Source: Cognatilysobacter bugurensis
GTDB taxonomy: Bacteria; Pseudomonadota; Gammaproteobacteria; Xanthomonadales; Xanthomonadaceae
Length of the DNA: 37,057 bases
NCBI RefSeq assembly: GCF_014652095.1
Contig: NZ_BMYD01000001.1
Location: 1-37,057, forward strand
Direction: 5' to 3'
This document shows positions 30,686 through 37,057 of the stretch, in pieces. How positions within the stretch are numbered: the first letter of the stretch is position 1; every line of letters starts with the position of its first letter. The notes below the pieces were generated by a model. The model saw only the letters and a list, made by a program, of their open reading frames with translations, ran no database searches and was not told the DNA's origin. The translations under genes and the position numbers were made by a program.

Positions 30686-31924
30686 TCAGCGAGGTTCGAG
30701 CGCGGGCGCCAGTGCGCGCTCGTTGCCGTCGTGCGGCGCCGGCGTCACGCCGATCAGCCGTGCAAGCGCGGGATAGACGTCGACGTTGTCGATCAAGGGA
30801 ACGCGCACGCCGTCGCGCCAGCCCGGGCCGTGTGCAACGAACAACGCGCGCATCGAGGGCAGCGTCGGATCGAAGCCGTGCGAACCGCGGGTGTGGTCGC
30901 GCGGGCGCTTCTCCAGCTGCGTGCGCCAGCCTGCATCCCAGCCGTCGTCCATCTGGCAGACGATCGACGGCACGCGCGGGTGCGTGCCGTAATGCCACCG
31001 CGCGGGCAGCTCGCTCTTGCGCCAGCACTCGTAATGCTGGTGCCGGCCGAGCAGGCGCTGCTCGGCCGCCGCCGTGCGGCCGGGCCGCGGCTCGAAACCG
31101 AGCGACTGCCCGGTCGTGATGACCTCGACGTCCGCCTTGTCGACGATGTCCTCGATCGCGACCGCGTGCGACGGCGGCACGGGGGTCATGCCGTGGTCGG
31201 AGACGACGACGAGGTTGACCGCGTCCAGCCCGTCCCGCGCCTCCAGGCCGTCGATCAGGCGGCCGAGGTAACTGTCGACCTTTGCAAGCGCCTCGCGCGC
31301 CTGCGGCGAATCGGGGCCGTGATCGTGCGCCGCCTCGTCGACCGTTTCAAAGTACAGCGTCACCAGCCGCGGGCGCGTCGTGGTGTCCTCGCGGAGCCAT
31401 TCGAGCACCCGGTCCACCCGGGTCTCGGGCGTCACGCTGTCGTCGTAGATGTGCCAGCGGGTCGGGCGCACGCCGCCGATCGCCGCCTCCGAGCCCGGCC
31501 AGAACATCGCCGCGGTCGGCAGCCCCGCACGCTCCGCGGACACCCACAGCGGCACGCCGCCCCACCAGCGCGCATCGCCCACCACCTGCGCGTCGCTGAT
31601 CTTGAACGTGCCGAGCTGCGCGTCGCGCATCGTGTTGTGCACCACGCCGTGCCGGTCCGGGCGCAGGCCGGTCACGATCGTGTAGTGATTTGGGAACGTG
31701 AGCGACGGGTAGGACGGGGTCATGCCGTCCGCACGCACGCCGCCTTGCGCCAGGCGCGCGAGGTTCGGCATGAGCGACGGGTCAAGGTCGCCCGCGCGCA
31801 CGCCGTCGAGCGAGATCAGCACGAGCGGCGCGAGCGGCACGCTCTGCTTGATCGGGCCGCCTGCGCAGCCGGCCAGCACTGTGGTGGCGAGCAGCGCGGC
31901 GAGTAACGGATGCGGCTTCAGCAT
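30686..31924 (-). CDS. Lipoprotein nucleotide pyrophosphatase/phosphodiesterase
   Basis: 412 aa. Alkaline phosphatase superfamily, NPP branch like the Xanthomonas enzyme of known structure. The signal MLKPHPLLAALLATTVLAGC has a clean lipobox (LAGC), so the protein is lipid-anchored outside the inner membrane. LISLDGVRAGDL carries the first zinc Asp (Asp40) and SLTFPNHYT the nucleophilic Thr (Thr76). Later metal ligands appear in ETVDEAAHDHG, VSDHGMTP and THPRVPS. It hydrolyses phosphodiesters such as nucleotides, exact substrate unknown. The start at 31924 was chosen from the lipoprotein signal; an in-frame ATG exists 69 bases upstream. Confidence 0.93.
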   Translation of the reverse strand: MLKPHPLLAALLATTVLAGCAGGPIKQSVPLAPLVLISLDGVRAGDLDPSLMPNLARLAQGGVRADGMTPSYPSLTFPNHYTIVTGLRPDRHGVVHNTMRDAQLGTFKISDAQVVGDARWWGGVPLWVSAERAGLPTAAMFWPGSEAAIGGVRPTRWHIYDDSVTPETRVDRVLEWLREDTTTRPRLVTLYFETVDEAAHDHGPDSPQAREALAKVDSYLGRLIDGLEARDGLDAVNLVVVSDHGMTPVPPSHAVAIEDIVDKADVEVITTGQSLGFEPRPGRTAAAEQRLLGRHQHYECWRKSELPARWHYGTHPRVPSIVCQMDDGWDAGWRTQLEKRPRDHTRGSHGFDPTLPSMRALFVAHGPGWRDGVRVPLIDNVDVYPALARLIGVTPAPHDGNERALAPALEPR

Positions 31925-32285
31925 GTGGCGGGTCGGCGACGGGACGGTCCACGACTTTAGACGCTGGCCGATGACAGCCGGTTTGCAGTGCATGGCGCGG
32001 TTTTAGCCGGGATCTCCGCGTACACAGGCGGTCGCATTCTGGGGGGGCGCTGGCACCTGCAGCGATGTCGACCACCCGAGTCGGAGACCCGCGAGGCGCG
32101 ACCGTGCATTGCCCTGCCCAGCGCCGGCCGCGCCGATCGCCATTCGGCCTCGCGCCCGGCGGGCGCTGAACCGCGCGTCGGACACACGCTGGAACGCCGT
32201 CCAGGTCACCCCCGATGCAGCGCGGCAGGTGTACGGTGGCAAAGTGCGGCGGCCGGGCTGCCGCGTCCTGTTCTGGAGAGTGCCG
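31925..32285. other. 361-base intergenic region
   Basis: No gene with a plausible start and ribosome site. TAAAGT (minus strand, about 31954-31959) may be the -10 box of the phosphodiesterase gene. A run of seven G (32041-32047) is present. The last 20 bases hold the ribosome site of the following gene. Confidence 0.5.
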
Positions 32286-32642
32286 ATGAACCTGTCTTCG
32301 ATCACCCGTTTGGGCGCGTTCGCGCTGCTTGTGTGCGCGAGCACGGCCGTTTCCGCGCAGTCCTCTGTCGGGGTCGGCGTGCATATCGGCGGGGACCCGA
32401 CGGTGGACGGCCAGGCCGTGAATGCCGGCGATCGCCGGGCGACCCATCCGTTCTGCCTGCGCACGACCGGCACGCGCATCCCGCCTAAGGCGCGCGCCGT
32501 TGATCTGGACCGGGATGGCAGGCCGGATCGCGTTGCCTGCGTGCCGGCGAACGGCCGCGTGTACACCCAGGCGGACCTCCAAAGGGCTGGTGCCATCGAC
32601 ATCGCCGAGGCGCTGCGTCATTTGGACCCGTCGATCCGCTGA
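32286..32642 (+). CDS. Secreted small protein with a TonB-plug-like C-terminus
   Basis: 118 aa. The ATG at 32286 has GGAGAG at a good distance and opens a signal peptide ending VSAQ. The mature part is short: a Val/Gly-rich start (SSVGVGVHIGGDP), a central DLDRDGRPDRVACVP that looks like a calcium-binding or dockerin-like loop, and a closing block YTQADLQRAGAIDIAEALRH followed by LDPSIR. That last block resembles the start of TonB-receptor plug domains (D-L-x-x-x-G-A-x-x-x-x-E-A-L), yet no receptor barrel follows. Two cysteines may pair. Its function is unknown; it ends in front of a terminator and precedes hutU. Confidence 0.7.
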   Translation: MNLSSITRLGAFALLVCASTAVSAQSSVGVGVHIGGDPTVDGQAVNAGDRRATHPFCLRTTGTRIPPKARAVDLDRDGRPDRVACVPANGRVYTQADLQRAGAIDIAEALRHLDPSIR

Positions 32643-32667
32643 CCGTCCTGCCCACTCGCTGAGTCCC

Positions 32668-32690
32668 ACGCCCGGCCCTGCGCCGGGCGT
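32668..32690 (+). terminator. Intrinsic terminator before hutU
   Basis: Perfect 9-bp stem ACGCCCGGC (32668-32676) and GCCGGGCGT (32682-32690), loop CCTGC. Only a short T-containing stretch (CGTCGTTTGG) follows, so termination may be partial. Confidence 0.65.
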
Positions 32691-32722
32691 CGTCGTTTGG
32701 CGGGCTGCCGCGGGGGCGGTGC

Positions 32723-32728
32723 CATAAT
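32723..32728 (+). promoter_or_regulatory. Candidate -10 box for hutU
   Basis: CATAAT, one base from TATAAT, lies 30 bases before the hutU ATG. TTGGCG is 20 bases upstream, which is longer than optimal. I see no HutC-type operator. Confidence 0.35.
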
Positions 32729-32758
32729 CGCCGGCTTCGCTCGTACAGGACGTCGCCG

Positions 32759-34423
32759 ATGACCACCCGCATCGACCGCAGCCGCGTGATCCGCGCGCCC
32801 CGCGGCACCGAAAAGACCTGCCGCTCGTGGCTCACCGAAGCTGCCTACCGGATGATCCAGAACAACCTGGATCCGGACGTGGCGGAGAACCCGACCGAGC
32901 TCGTCGTCTACGGCGGCATCGGCCGCGCCGCGCGTGACTGGGAAAGCTTCGACGCGATCCTCGAATCGCTGCGCAACCTCGGCGACGACGAGACGCTGCT
33001 CGTGCAGTCGGGCAAGCCGGTCGGAATTTTCCCGACGCACCCCGACGCGCCGCGCGTGTTGATCGCGAACTCAAACCTCGTGCCTGCGTGGTCCACGTGG
33101 GAGCACTTCCACGAGCTCGATCGCAAGGGCCTGATGATGTACGGCCAGATGACGGCCGGTTCGTGGATTTACATCGGCTCGCAGGGCATCGTGCAGGGCA
33201 CGTACGAGACGTTCGTCGAGATGGGCCGCCAGCACTACGGCGGCAACCTCACCGGGCGCTGGATCCTCACTGCGGGCCTCGGTGGCATGGGCGGCGCGCA
33301 GCCGCTCGCCGCATCGCTCGCGGGCGCATGCAGCCTCAACATCGAATGCCAGCAGTCACGCATCGACATGCGCCTGCGCACGCGTTACGTCGACGAGCAG
33401 GCGAGCGACCTCGATGACGCGCTGGCGCGCATCGAGCGCTACACGCAGGCCGGCAAAGCGAAGTCGATCGCATTGCTCGGCAATGCAGCCGAGATCCTGC
33501 CCGAGCTCGTGCGCCGTGGCGTGCGCCCGGACTGCGTGACCGACCAGACCAGTGCGCACGACCCGGTGCACGGCTACCTGCCGATCGGTTGGAGCGTCGA
33601 GCAGTGGCTGGCCGAACAACAGGCGAACCCGGAAAAGGTGCGTGACGCGGCCAAGCAGTCGATGCGCGTGCACGTCGAGGCCATGCTCGCGTTCCATGCG
33701 GCAGGCATCCCGACCGTCGATTACGGCAACAACATCCGGCAGATGGCGAAGGACGAAGGCTGCACGAACGCGTTCGACTTCCCGGGCTTCGTGCCGGCCT
33801 ACGTGCGCCCCCTGTTCTGCCGCGGCATCGGCCCGTTCCGCTGGGTCGCGCTGTCGGGCGACCCGGAGGACATCGCAAAGACCGATGCGAAGGTCAAGGA
33901 GCTGATCCCCGACGATCCGCACCTGCACCGCTGGCTCGACATGGCAGGCGAGCGCATCGCGTACCAAGGGCTGCCCGCGCGCATCTGCTGGGTTGGCCTC
34001 GGCCTGCGCCACAAGCTTGGCCTCGCGTTCAACGAGATGGTGCGCAACGGCGAGCTCAAGGCGCCGGTCGTGATCGGCCGTGACCATCTCGACAGCGGCA
34101 GCGTGTCATCGCCAAACCGCGAGACCGAAGCGATGAAGGACGGCTCGGATGCCGTGTCCGACTGGCCGCTGCTGAACGCGATGCTCAACGTCGCCGGCGG
34201 CGCCACGTGGGTATCGCTGCACCATGGTGGCGGCGTGGGCATGGGGTACTCGCAGCACTCAGGCGTCGTGATCGTGTGCGACGGCAGCGAGGAAGCCGAC
34301 AAGCGCCTCGCGCGCGTGCTGTGGAACGACCCGGGCACGGGCGTGATGCGGCATGCGGATGCGGGCTACGAAATCGCACAGGCCTGCGCACGAGAGCAGG
34401 GGCTGAAGCTGCCGATGTTGTAA
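32759..34423 (+). CDS. hutU: Urocanate hydratase
   Basis: 554 aa. NAD-dependent cytoplasmic enzyme converting urocanate to 4-imidazolone-5-propionate, second step of histidine breakdown; HutI then acts on the product. Present: [16 protein letters not shown] (NAD-binding glycine region), [33 protein letters not shown], and Cys410 in PARICWVG, at the position numbered as the active-site cysteine of the Pseudomonas enzyme. [12 protein letters not shown] is near the end. Start at 32759. The hutI/hutF genes are 5-9 kb away, and hutH is not in the window; this gene starts a unit with the DUF4304-like gene, 16 bases downstream. Confidence 0.98.
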   Translation: MTTRIDRSRVIRAPRGTEKTCRSWLTEAAYRMIQNNLDPDVAENPTELVVYGGIGRAARDWESFDAILESLRNLGDDETLLVQSGKPVGIFPTHPDAPRVLIANSNLVPAWSTWEHFHELDRKGLMMYGQMTAGSWIYIGSQGIVQGTYETFVEMGRQHYGGNLTGRWILTAGLGGMGGAQPLAASLAGACSLNIECQQSRIDMRLRTRYVDEQASDLDDALARIERYTQAGKAKSIALLGNAAEILPELVRRGVRPDCVTDQTSAHDPVHGYLPIGWSVEQWLAEQQANPEKVRDAAKQSMRVHVEAMLAFHAAGIPTVDYGNNIRQMAKDEGCTNAFDFPGFVPAYVRPLFCRGIGPFRWVALSGDPEDIAKTDAKVKELIPDDPHLHRWLDMAGERIAYQGLPARICWVGLGLRHKLGLAFNEMVRNGELKAPVVIGRDHLDSGSVSSPNRETEAMKDGSDAVSDWPLLNAMLNVAGGATWVSLHHGGGVGMGYSQHSGVVIVCDGSEEADKRLARVLWNDPGTGVMRHADAGYEIAQACAREQGLKLPML

Positions 34424-34438
34424 CCCGGCGCTAAGCAA

Positions 34439-34975
34439 ATGCCTACCGAATGCCCCGCCGCCGACGCAAAGATCGGCCGGAAGATCGATTACCTCGTCGT
34501 GGGGCATCTCGCCCCCGCGCTCGCGCCGCTCGGTTTCCAGCGCAAGGCGCGCGTGCTGTGGCGCGATGAGGGCGAGGGCGAGGCCCGCGTGCTGCAGGTC
34601 GTGAACCTGCAGGGCGGCAAGTGGAACGAAGGGAGTGCAGGCGAGGTCTGCCTCAACTTGGGGACACAGTTCGTGGAGCGGATGCGGCGCGCCGCCGCGC
34701 AGCCCGGCAACGAATGGATGGCCGGATACGTCGGCGTGCCGGACGACGCGGCCTGCCAGGTGCGCACGCGCATCGGCGGCACGCTGCCCACGACGCGCGA
34801 GGCGTGGTGGCCCGACACCCTCGGTCCCGCGCAGGACACCTGGCTCCAGATCGACATGCGGACCGACCTCGACGAACTCGGCGCGCTGATCGCGCGCCTC
34901 GTCACCGAATACGGCCTGCCGTGGCTCGAACGCGCGTCGCGCGGCGAGGCAGTGGAGGCGTTCTGTTTCGTGTGA
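34439..34975 (+). CDS. DUF4304-like protein
   Basis: 178 aa, cytoplasmic, no signal or membrane segment. The pattern LAPALAPLGFQRKARVLWRD, then VLQVVNLQGGKWN and GEVCLNLGTQF, matches the DUF4304 family (about 130-190 residues), whose role is not known. The remaining part is Asp/Leu-rich, ending EAFCFV. It starts 16 bases after the hutU stop, so it is probably on the same message; nothing suggests a catalytic role in histidine breakdown. The assignment is from pattern resemblance only. Confidence 0.68.
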   Translation: MPTECPAADAKIGRKIDYLVVGHLAPALAPLGFQRKARVLWRDEGEGEARVLQVVNLQGGKWNEGSAGEVCLNLGTQFVERMRRAAAQPGNEWMAGYVGVPDDAACQVRTRIGGTLPTTREAWWPDTLGPAQDTWLQIDMRTDLDELGALIARLVTEYGLPWLERASRGEAVEAFCFV

Positions 34976-35164
34976 AAAGTGGTTGGTCTGTTGCTCACCG
35001 GTGGAGTGCAGTGTGCGCGTCCCGCTAAGCAATGCGTTGCATGCAGGATCGGCGCTGCGGCGCTCTGTCCTGTCTCCGGCTCCGGATCCCTGCGAACCTA
35101 AGTGCAAGGGGTCGTTTCTTACTCGGCAGCTGCTCGGGCGACCGAACGACGCGGGCCTAGCTGA

Positions 35165-35187
35165 GGGCGTGCCGCGAGGGCACGCCC
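35165..35187. terminator. Hairpin downstream of the secreted protein gene
   Basis: Perfect 9-bp stem GGGCGTGCC (35165-35173) and GGCACGCCC (35179-35187), loop GCGAG, 10 bases past the stop of the gene on the minus strand. No T run, so termination strength is uncertain. Confidence 0.5.
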
Positions 35188-35196
35188 CCTGACGGC

Positions 35197-35625
35197 TCAG
35201 TTGTATCCGTCGTAGTAGTGAGCGACCGCGGCCACCGTCCTACGAGCACCCGTGGCTGCATCGGTGATCGTTACCTCCAGCATGGCCTCTCCGTCGCCCC
35301 TTGTTTCCGTCGCGATCGACGTCGTGCATTGCGAGGACGTACACGAAAGTGCACCGCCAGTTTCCAGGTTTCGCCATTGGAAGTAGTAATTGCCGGCCGG
35401 AAGCCCCACGACCTGGAACACGGCAGTGGTCGGGTTGGTCGCTCGCCGCGGGGCCCACACCGAGGCGCAGAAGCCAGTTTGATACTGGTCGTAGGCATAC
35501 GTGTCTACGTAGCACGCGAGCTGGGCAGAGCTGACATCCCCTGCGCGGGCGGGGGCGGGGTAAGCAGCGGCAGCGAGCGTGCCGGTGACAAGCGCGATTG
35601 CAAGCGTTGCGGACTTCATGGTCAT
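35197..35625 (-). CDS. Secreted small protein, unknown function
   Basis: 142 aa. Start at 35625 has AAAGGAAG seven bases upstream. A signal peptide (MTMKSATLAIALVTGTLAAA, cleaved near PARA) exports it. The mature part is rich in Tyr, Thr and Gly and has four cysteines (ACYVD, GFCAS, LSCTS, QCTTS), likely two disulfides, with beta-strand-like stretches (TAVFQVVGLPAGNYYFQW, EAMLEVTITDA). The layout suggests an immunoglobulin-like or carbohydrate-binding beta-sandwich, but no known family is recognised. Single gene, divergent from the XRE regulator; the 272-base gap between them is presumably a shared control region. Confidence 0.65.
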   Translation of the reverse strand: MTMKSATLAIALVTGTLAAAAYPAPARAGDVSSAQLACYVDTYAYDQYQTGFCASVWAPRRATNPTTAVFQVVGLPAGNYYFQWRNLETGGALSCTSSQCTTSIATETRGDGEAMLEVTITDAATGARRTVAAVAHYYDGYN

Positions 35626-35838
35626 GGAGTGGCTTCCTTTAGTGGGACTGGCCTGCGGAAACCGTCAGCACGGGCTGGCGGTGCGCTGCACTGAACCATA
35701 TCCAGCAGTCGCCGGATCCAAGCGCGGTCGGCTGCCGTCGTCGAGAATCGTCAATTCCGCTGACGCGTCCGGTCGTAAGTGTGTGCTGTCGAGGCAATGG
35801 CGGCGCCGGCGGGACAAAGCGGACATACGCGCGTTATT

Positions 35839-35855
35839 TTGACTGTCGGCGTCAA
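35839..35855. promoter_or_regulatory. Inverted repeat upstream of the XRE regulator
   Basis: TTGAC (35839-35843) and GTCAA (35851-35855) form a perfect 5-bp inverted repeat with 7 bases between. It lies 42 bases before the regulator's ATG, and a third TTGAC copy follows at 35862-35866. Typical spacing for a dimeric XRE repressor; autoregulation is a guess. Confidence 0.4.
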
Positions 35856-35897
35856 TGCTGCTTGACTGGCCGAGCCCGTGTCACAAGGAAGGACAGG

Positions 35898-36275
35898 ATG
35901 ACGTTCGCTGTTCGCGTCAGGCAGGCCCGTCGACGAATGGGTCTTTCACAGGCGGCGCTCGCGCTGCAGGTCGGAGTAGCGCGTAGTGCCGTTGCTCAGT
36001 GGGAGCGCGCTCGACGAGGTACACGGCCGTGCAATAAAAATCTTGCGCGTCTCGCCGTAGTCATAGGGGTCTCGTATGAGTGGCTTTCGACCGGTCGCGG
36101 CCGAATGGCTACTGACGGCGCAGACGGTGAAACGCCTGCGCTCTTGCTGAACCACTATGCGCATGATGAGTTAGAGGAACGGTTACTGGTGGCGTTCCGG
36201 CGCGTAGCGAACGGTGAAAGACAGCCTTTCGTGGACTTTATCGAGGCACTCGCGGGGCAGCGCAACGCCGCGTGA
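35898..36275 (+). CDS. XRE-family transcriptional regulator
   Basis: 125 aa. The helix-turn-helix is at residues about 8-60: [35 protein letters not shown], with [20 protein letters not shown] closing the domain. The C-terminal part ([20 protein letters not shown]) is acidic, helical and may dimerise or bind a ligand. The ATG at 35898 follows a very strong ribosome site (AAGGAAGGACAGG), so it is preferred to the upstream in-frame ATG at 35781. Base composition is less GC-rich than in the neighbours, and no phage or toxin partner lies beside it, which hints at recent gain. Targets unknown, except possibly its own promoter. Confidence 0.85.
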   Translation: MTFAVRVRQARRRMGLSQAALALQVGVARSAVAQWERARRGTRPCNKNLARLAVVIGVSYEWLSTGRGRMATDGADGETPALLLNHYAHDELEERLLVAFRRVANGERQPFVDFIEALAGQRNAA

Positions 36276-36423
36276 GCGACTATCCGTTACCCTCGTCTCC
36301 ACCCGAGTGGCCCCGACGCGTTGTGCGCGGTTGCTGGTCATGCGCAGTGAGTCAGCGCTCGTGTGTCATCCGGTGCATCGTATCGAGCAACGCTCCAGCA
36401 TCGAACAGCGATCGCAGTCCATC

Positions 36424-37057
36424 ATGAAAATCATCGAAATCCGCCACCCGCTCGTCCAACACAAGCTCGGCCTCATGCGCGTGGCCGGCAACAGCACGAA
36501 GACGTTCCGCGAGCTCGCATCCGAAGTGGCCACGCTGCTCACCTACGAGGCGACGGCGGATCTTGAAACCGAGGCCGTCGAGATCGAAGGCTGGGCGGGG
36601 CCGGTGCAGGTGCGGCGCATCAAGGGGCGAAAGATCACGCTCGTGCCGATCCTGCGCGCGGGGCTCGGCATGCTGCCGGGTGTGCTCGAGCTCGTGCCGG
36701 CCGCGAAGGTCAGCGTCGTCGGGCTGCAGCGCGACGAATCGACGCTCGCGGCCGTCACGTACTACGAGAAGCTCGTCGGGCACATGGACGATCGCATCGC
36801 GTTAATCCTCGACCCAATGCTCGCTACGGGCGGCACGCTAATCGCGACGATCGACATGCTCAAGGCCGCAGGTGCGACGCGCATCCGTGCGCTGTGCCTG
36901 GTGGCCGCGCCGGAAGGCCTGCGCGCCGTCGAAGCCGTGCATCCGGATGTCGAGATCTACACTGCGTCGATCGATGATCGCCTCGACGAGCGTGGCTACA
37001 TCCTGCCGGGCCTGGGGGACGCGGGCGACAAGATCTTCGGCACCGTGGTTCGCGAGC
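36424..37057 (+). CDS. upp: Uracil phosphoribosyltransferase (3' cut by window edge)
   Basis: 211 complete residues, no stop before the edge. Salvages uracil: PRPP and uracil give UMP. The start [19 protein letters not shown] is the usual one. PRPP binding is shown by [13 protein letters not shown], and the [12 protein letters not shown] end (residues 195-206) is the uracil-binding tail; known enzymes stop only a few residues further, so little is missing. The ribosome site is poor (only purine patches around 36406-36421). It is 148 bases past the XRE gene stop in the same direction, probably separately expressed. Confidence 0.96.
   Translation, partial: MKIIEIRHPLVQHKLGLMRVAGNSTKTFRELASEVATLLTYEATADLETEAVEIEGWAGPVQVRRIKGRKITLVPILRAGLGMLPGVLELVPAAKVSVVGLQRDESTLAAVTYYEKLVGHMDDRIALILDPMLATGGTLIATIDMLKAAGATRIRALCLVAAPEGLRAVEAVHPDVEIYTASIDDRLDERGYILPGLGDAGDKIFGTVVRE

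Noticed and set aside
32041-32047. Run of seven G in the intergenic gap
   Set aside because: Homopolymers of this size are common in GC-rich genomes and it is in no gene; it could be a sequencing artefact but has no functional sign.
34976-35196. Possible small gene in the gap after the DUF4304-like gene
   Set aside because: Only frames with no start signal or family likeness; the region has just the hairpin at 35165-35187.
1-37057. CRISPR arrays, tRNA or rRNA genes, insertion sequences
   Set aside because: No regularly spaced repeats, no cloverleaf arms with a CCA end, no rRNA motifs and no transposase-like products were seen by eye.

Overview
The window is chromosomal DNA of a high-GC gammaproteobacterium. 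It is most likely from the Xanthomonadaceae/Lysobacteraceae (Lysobacter, Luteimonas, Pseudoxanthomonas and relatives). Reasons: tandem secreted S46 dipeptidyl-peptidases close to the Pseudoxanthomonas enzyme type, a GltX N-terminus typical of xanthomonads, a Xanthomonas-type nucleotide pyrophosphatase/phosphodiesterase, LpxH (Gram-negative lipid A synthesis), and the folC-SPOR-cvpA-purF order of gammaproteobacteria. The assignment rests on remembered family features; no search was run. I see no rRNA, tRNA, CRISPR array, insertion sequence or prophage.

Layout. 1-1970: end of an OmpA-type outer-membrane protein with its terminator, a secreted protein of unknown function, an RsuA/RluB/E/F-type pseudouridine synthase and a convergent HNH endonuclease. 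2045-4442 (minus): threonine-to-glycine operon tdh - 32-aa membrane micro-protein - kbl. 4586-8967: two paralogous S46 exported peptidases. 9120-15580: a histidine phosphatase, then folC - double-SPOR protein - cvpA - purF - rraB - DUF455 ferritin-like protein, tightly packed with overlaps. 15690-17569: COG3650-type lipoprotein, lpxH and an unknown bitopic membrane protein. 17777-22618: gltX - Fur/Zur-family repressor, a TonB receptor with Asp/Glu/His-rich stretches and a divergent MerC-domain protein. Between these last two lies a convincing Zur-box-like sequence, so this is probably a zinc-acquisition module. 22701-22886: ribosomal protein bTHX with a long Lys/Ala tail.

23316-28244: an M19 dipeptidase, hutI preceded by an overlapping 56-aa membrane micro-protein, divergent hutF, and a PEP mutase/isocitrate lyase family protein. 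28273-30479: a split alkylation-response pair, Ada-N/AraC/AlkA fusion and Ogt, with overlapping ends. 30686-31924: lipoprotein phosphodiesterase. 32286-37057: a small secreted protein ending in a TonB-plug-like motif, hutU, a DUF4304-like protein, a secreted protein, an XRE regulator with a nearby inverted repeat, and upp running off the edge.

How the genes fit together. Peptidases (two S46, one M19) plus threonine and histidine catabolism (tdh/kbl, hutU/hutI/hutF) point to an organism that lives on peptides and amino acids. Histidine degradation uses the five-step route through HutF and formylglutamate, but hutH and hutG are not in the window and hutU is 5 kb from hutI/hutF. The most novel-looking items are two unannotated single-pass membrane micro-proteins, each translationally overlapping an amino-acid-catabolism gene (3280-3378 and 25846-26016). 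Next are the diverged S1-pocket position and lost cysteine pair in the first S46 peptidase, a large hairpin at 23133-23176, and the Zur-type locus.
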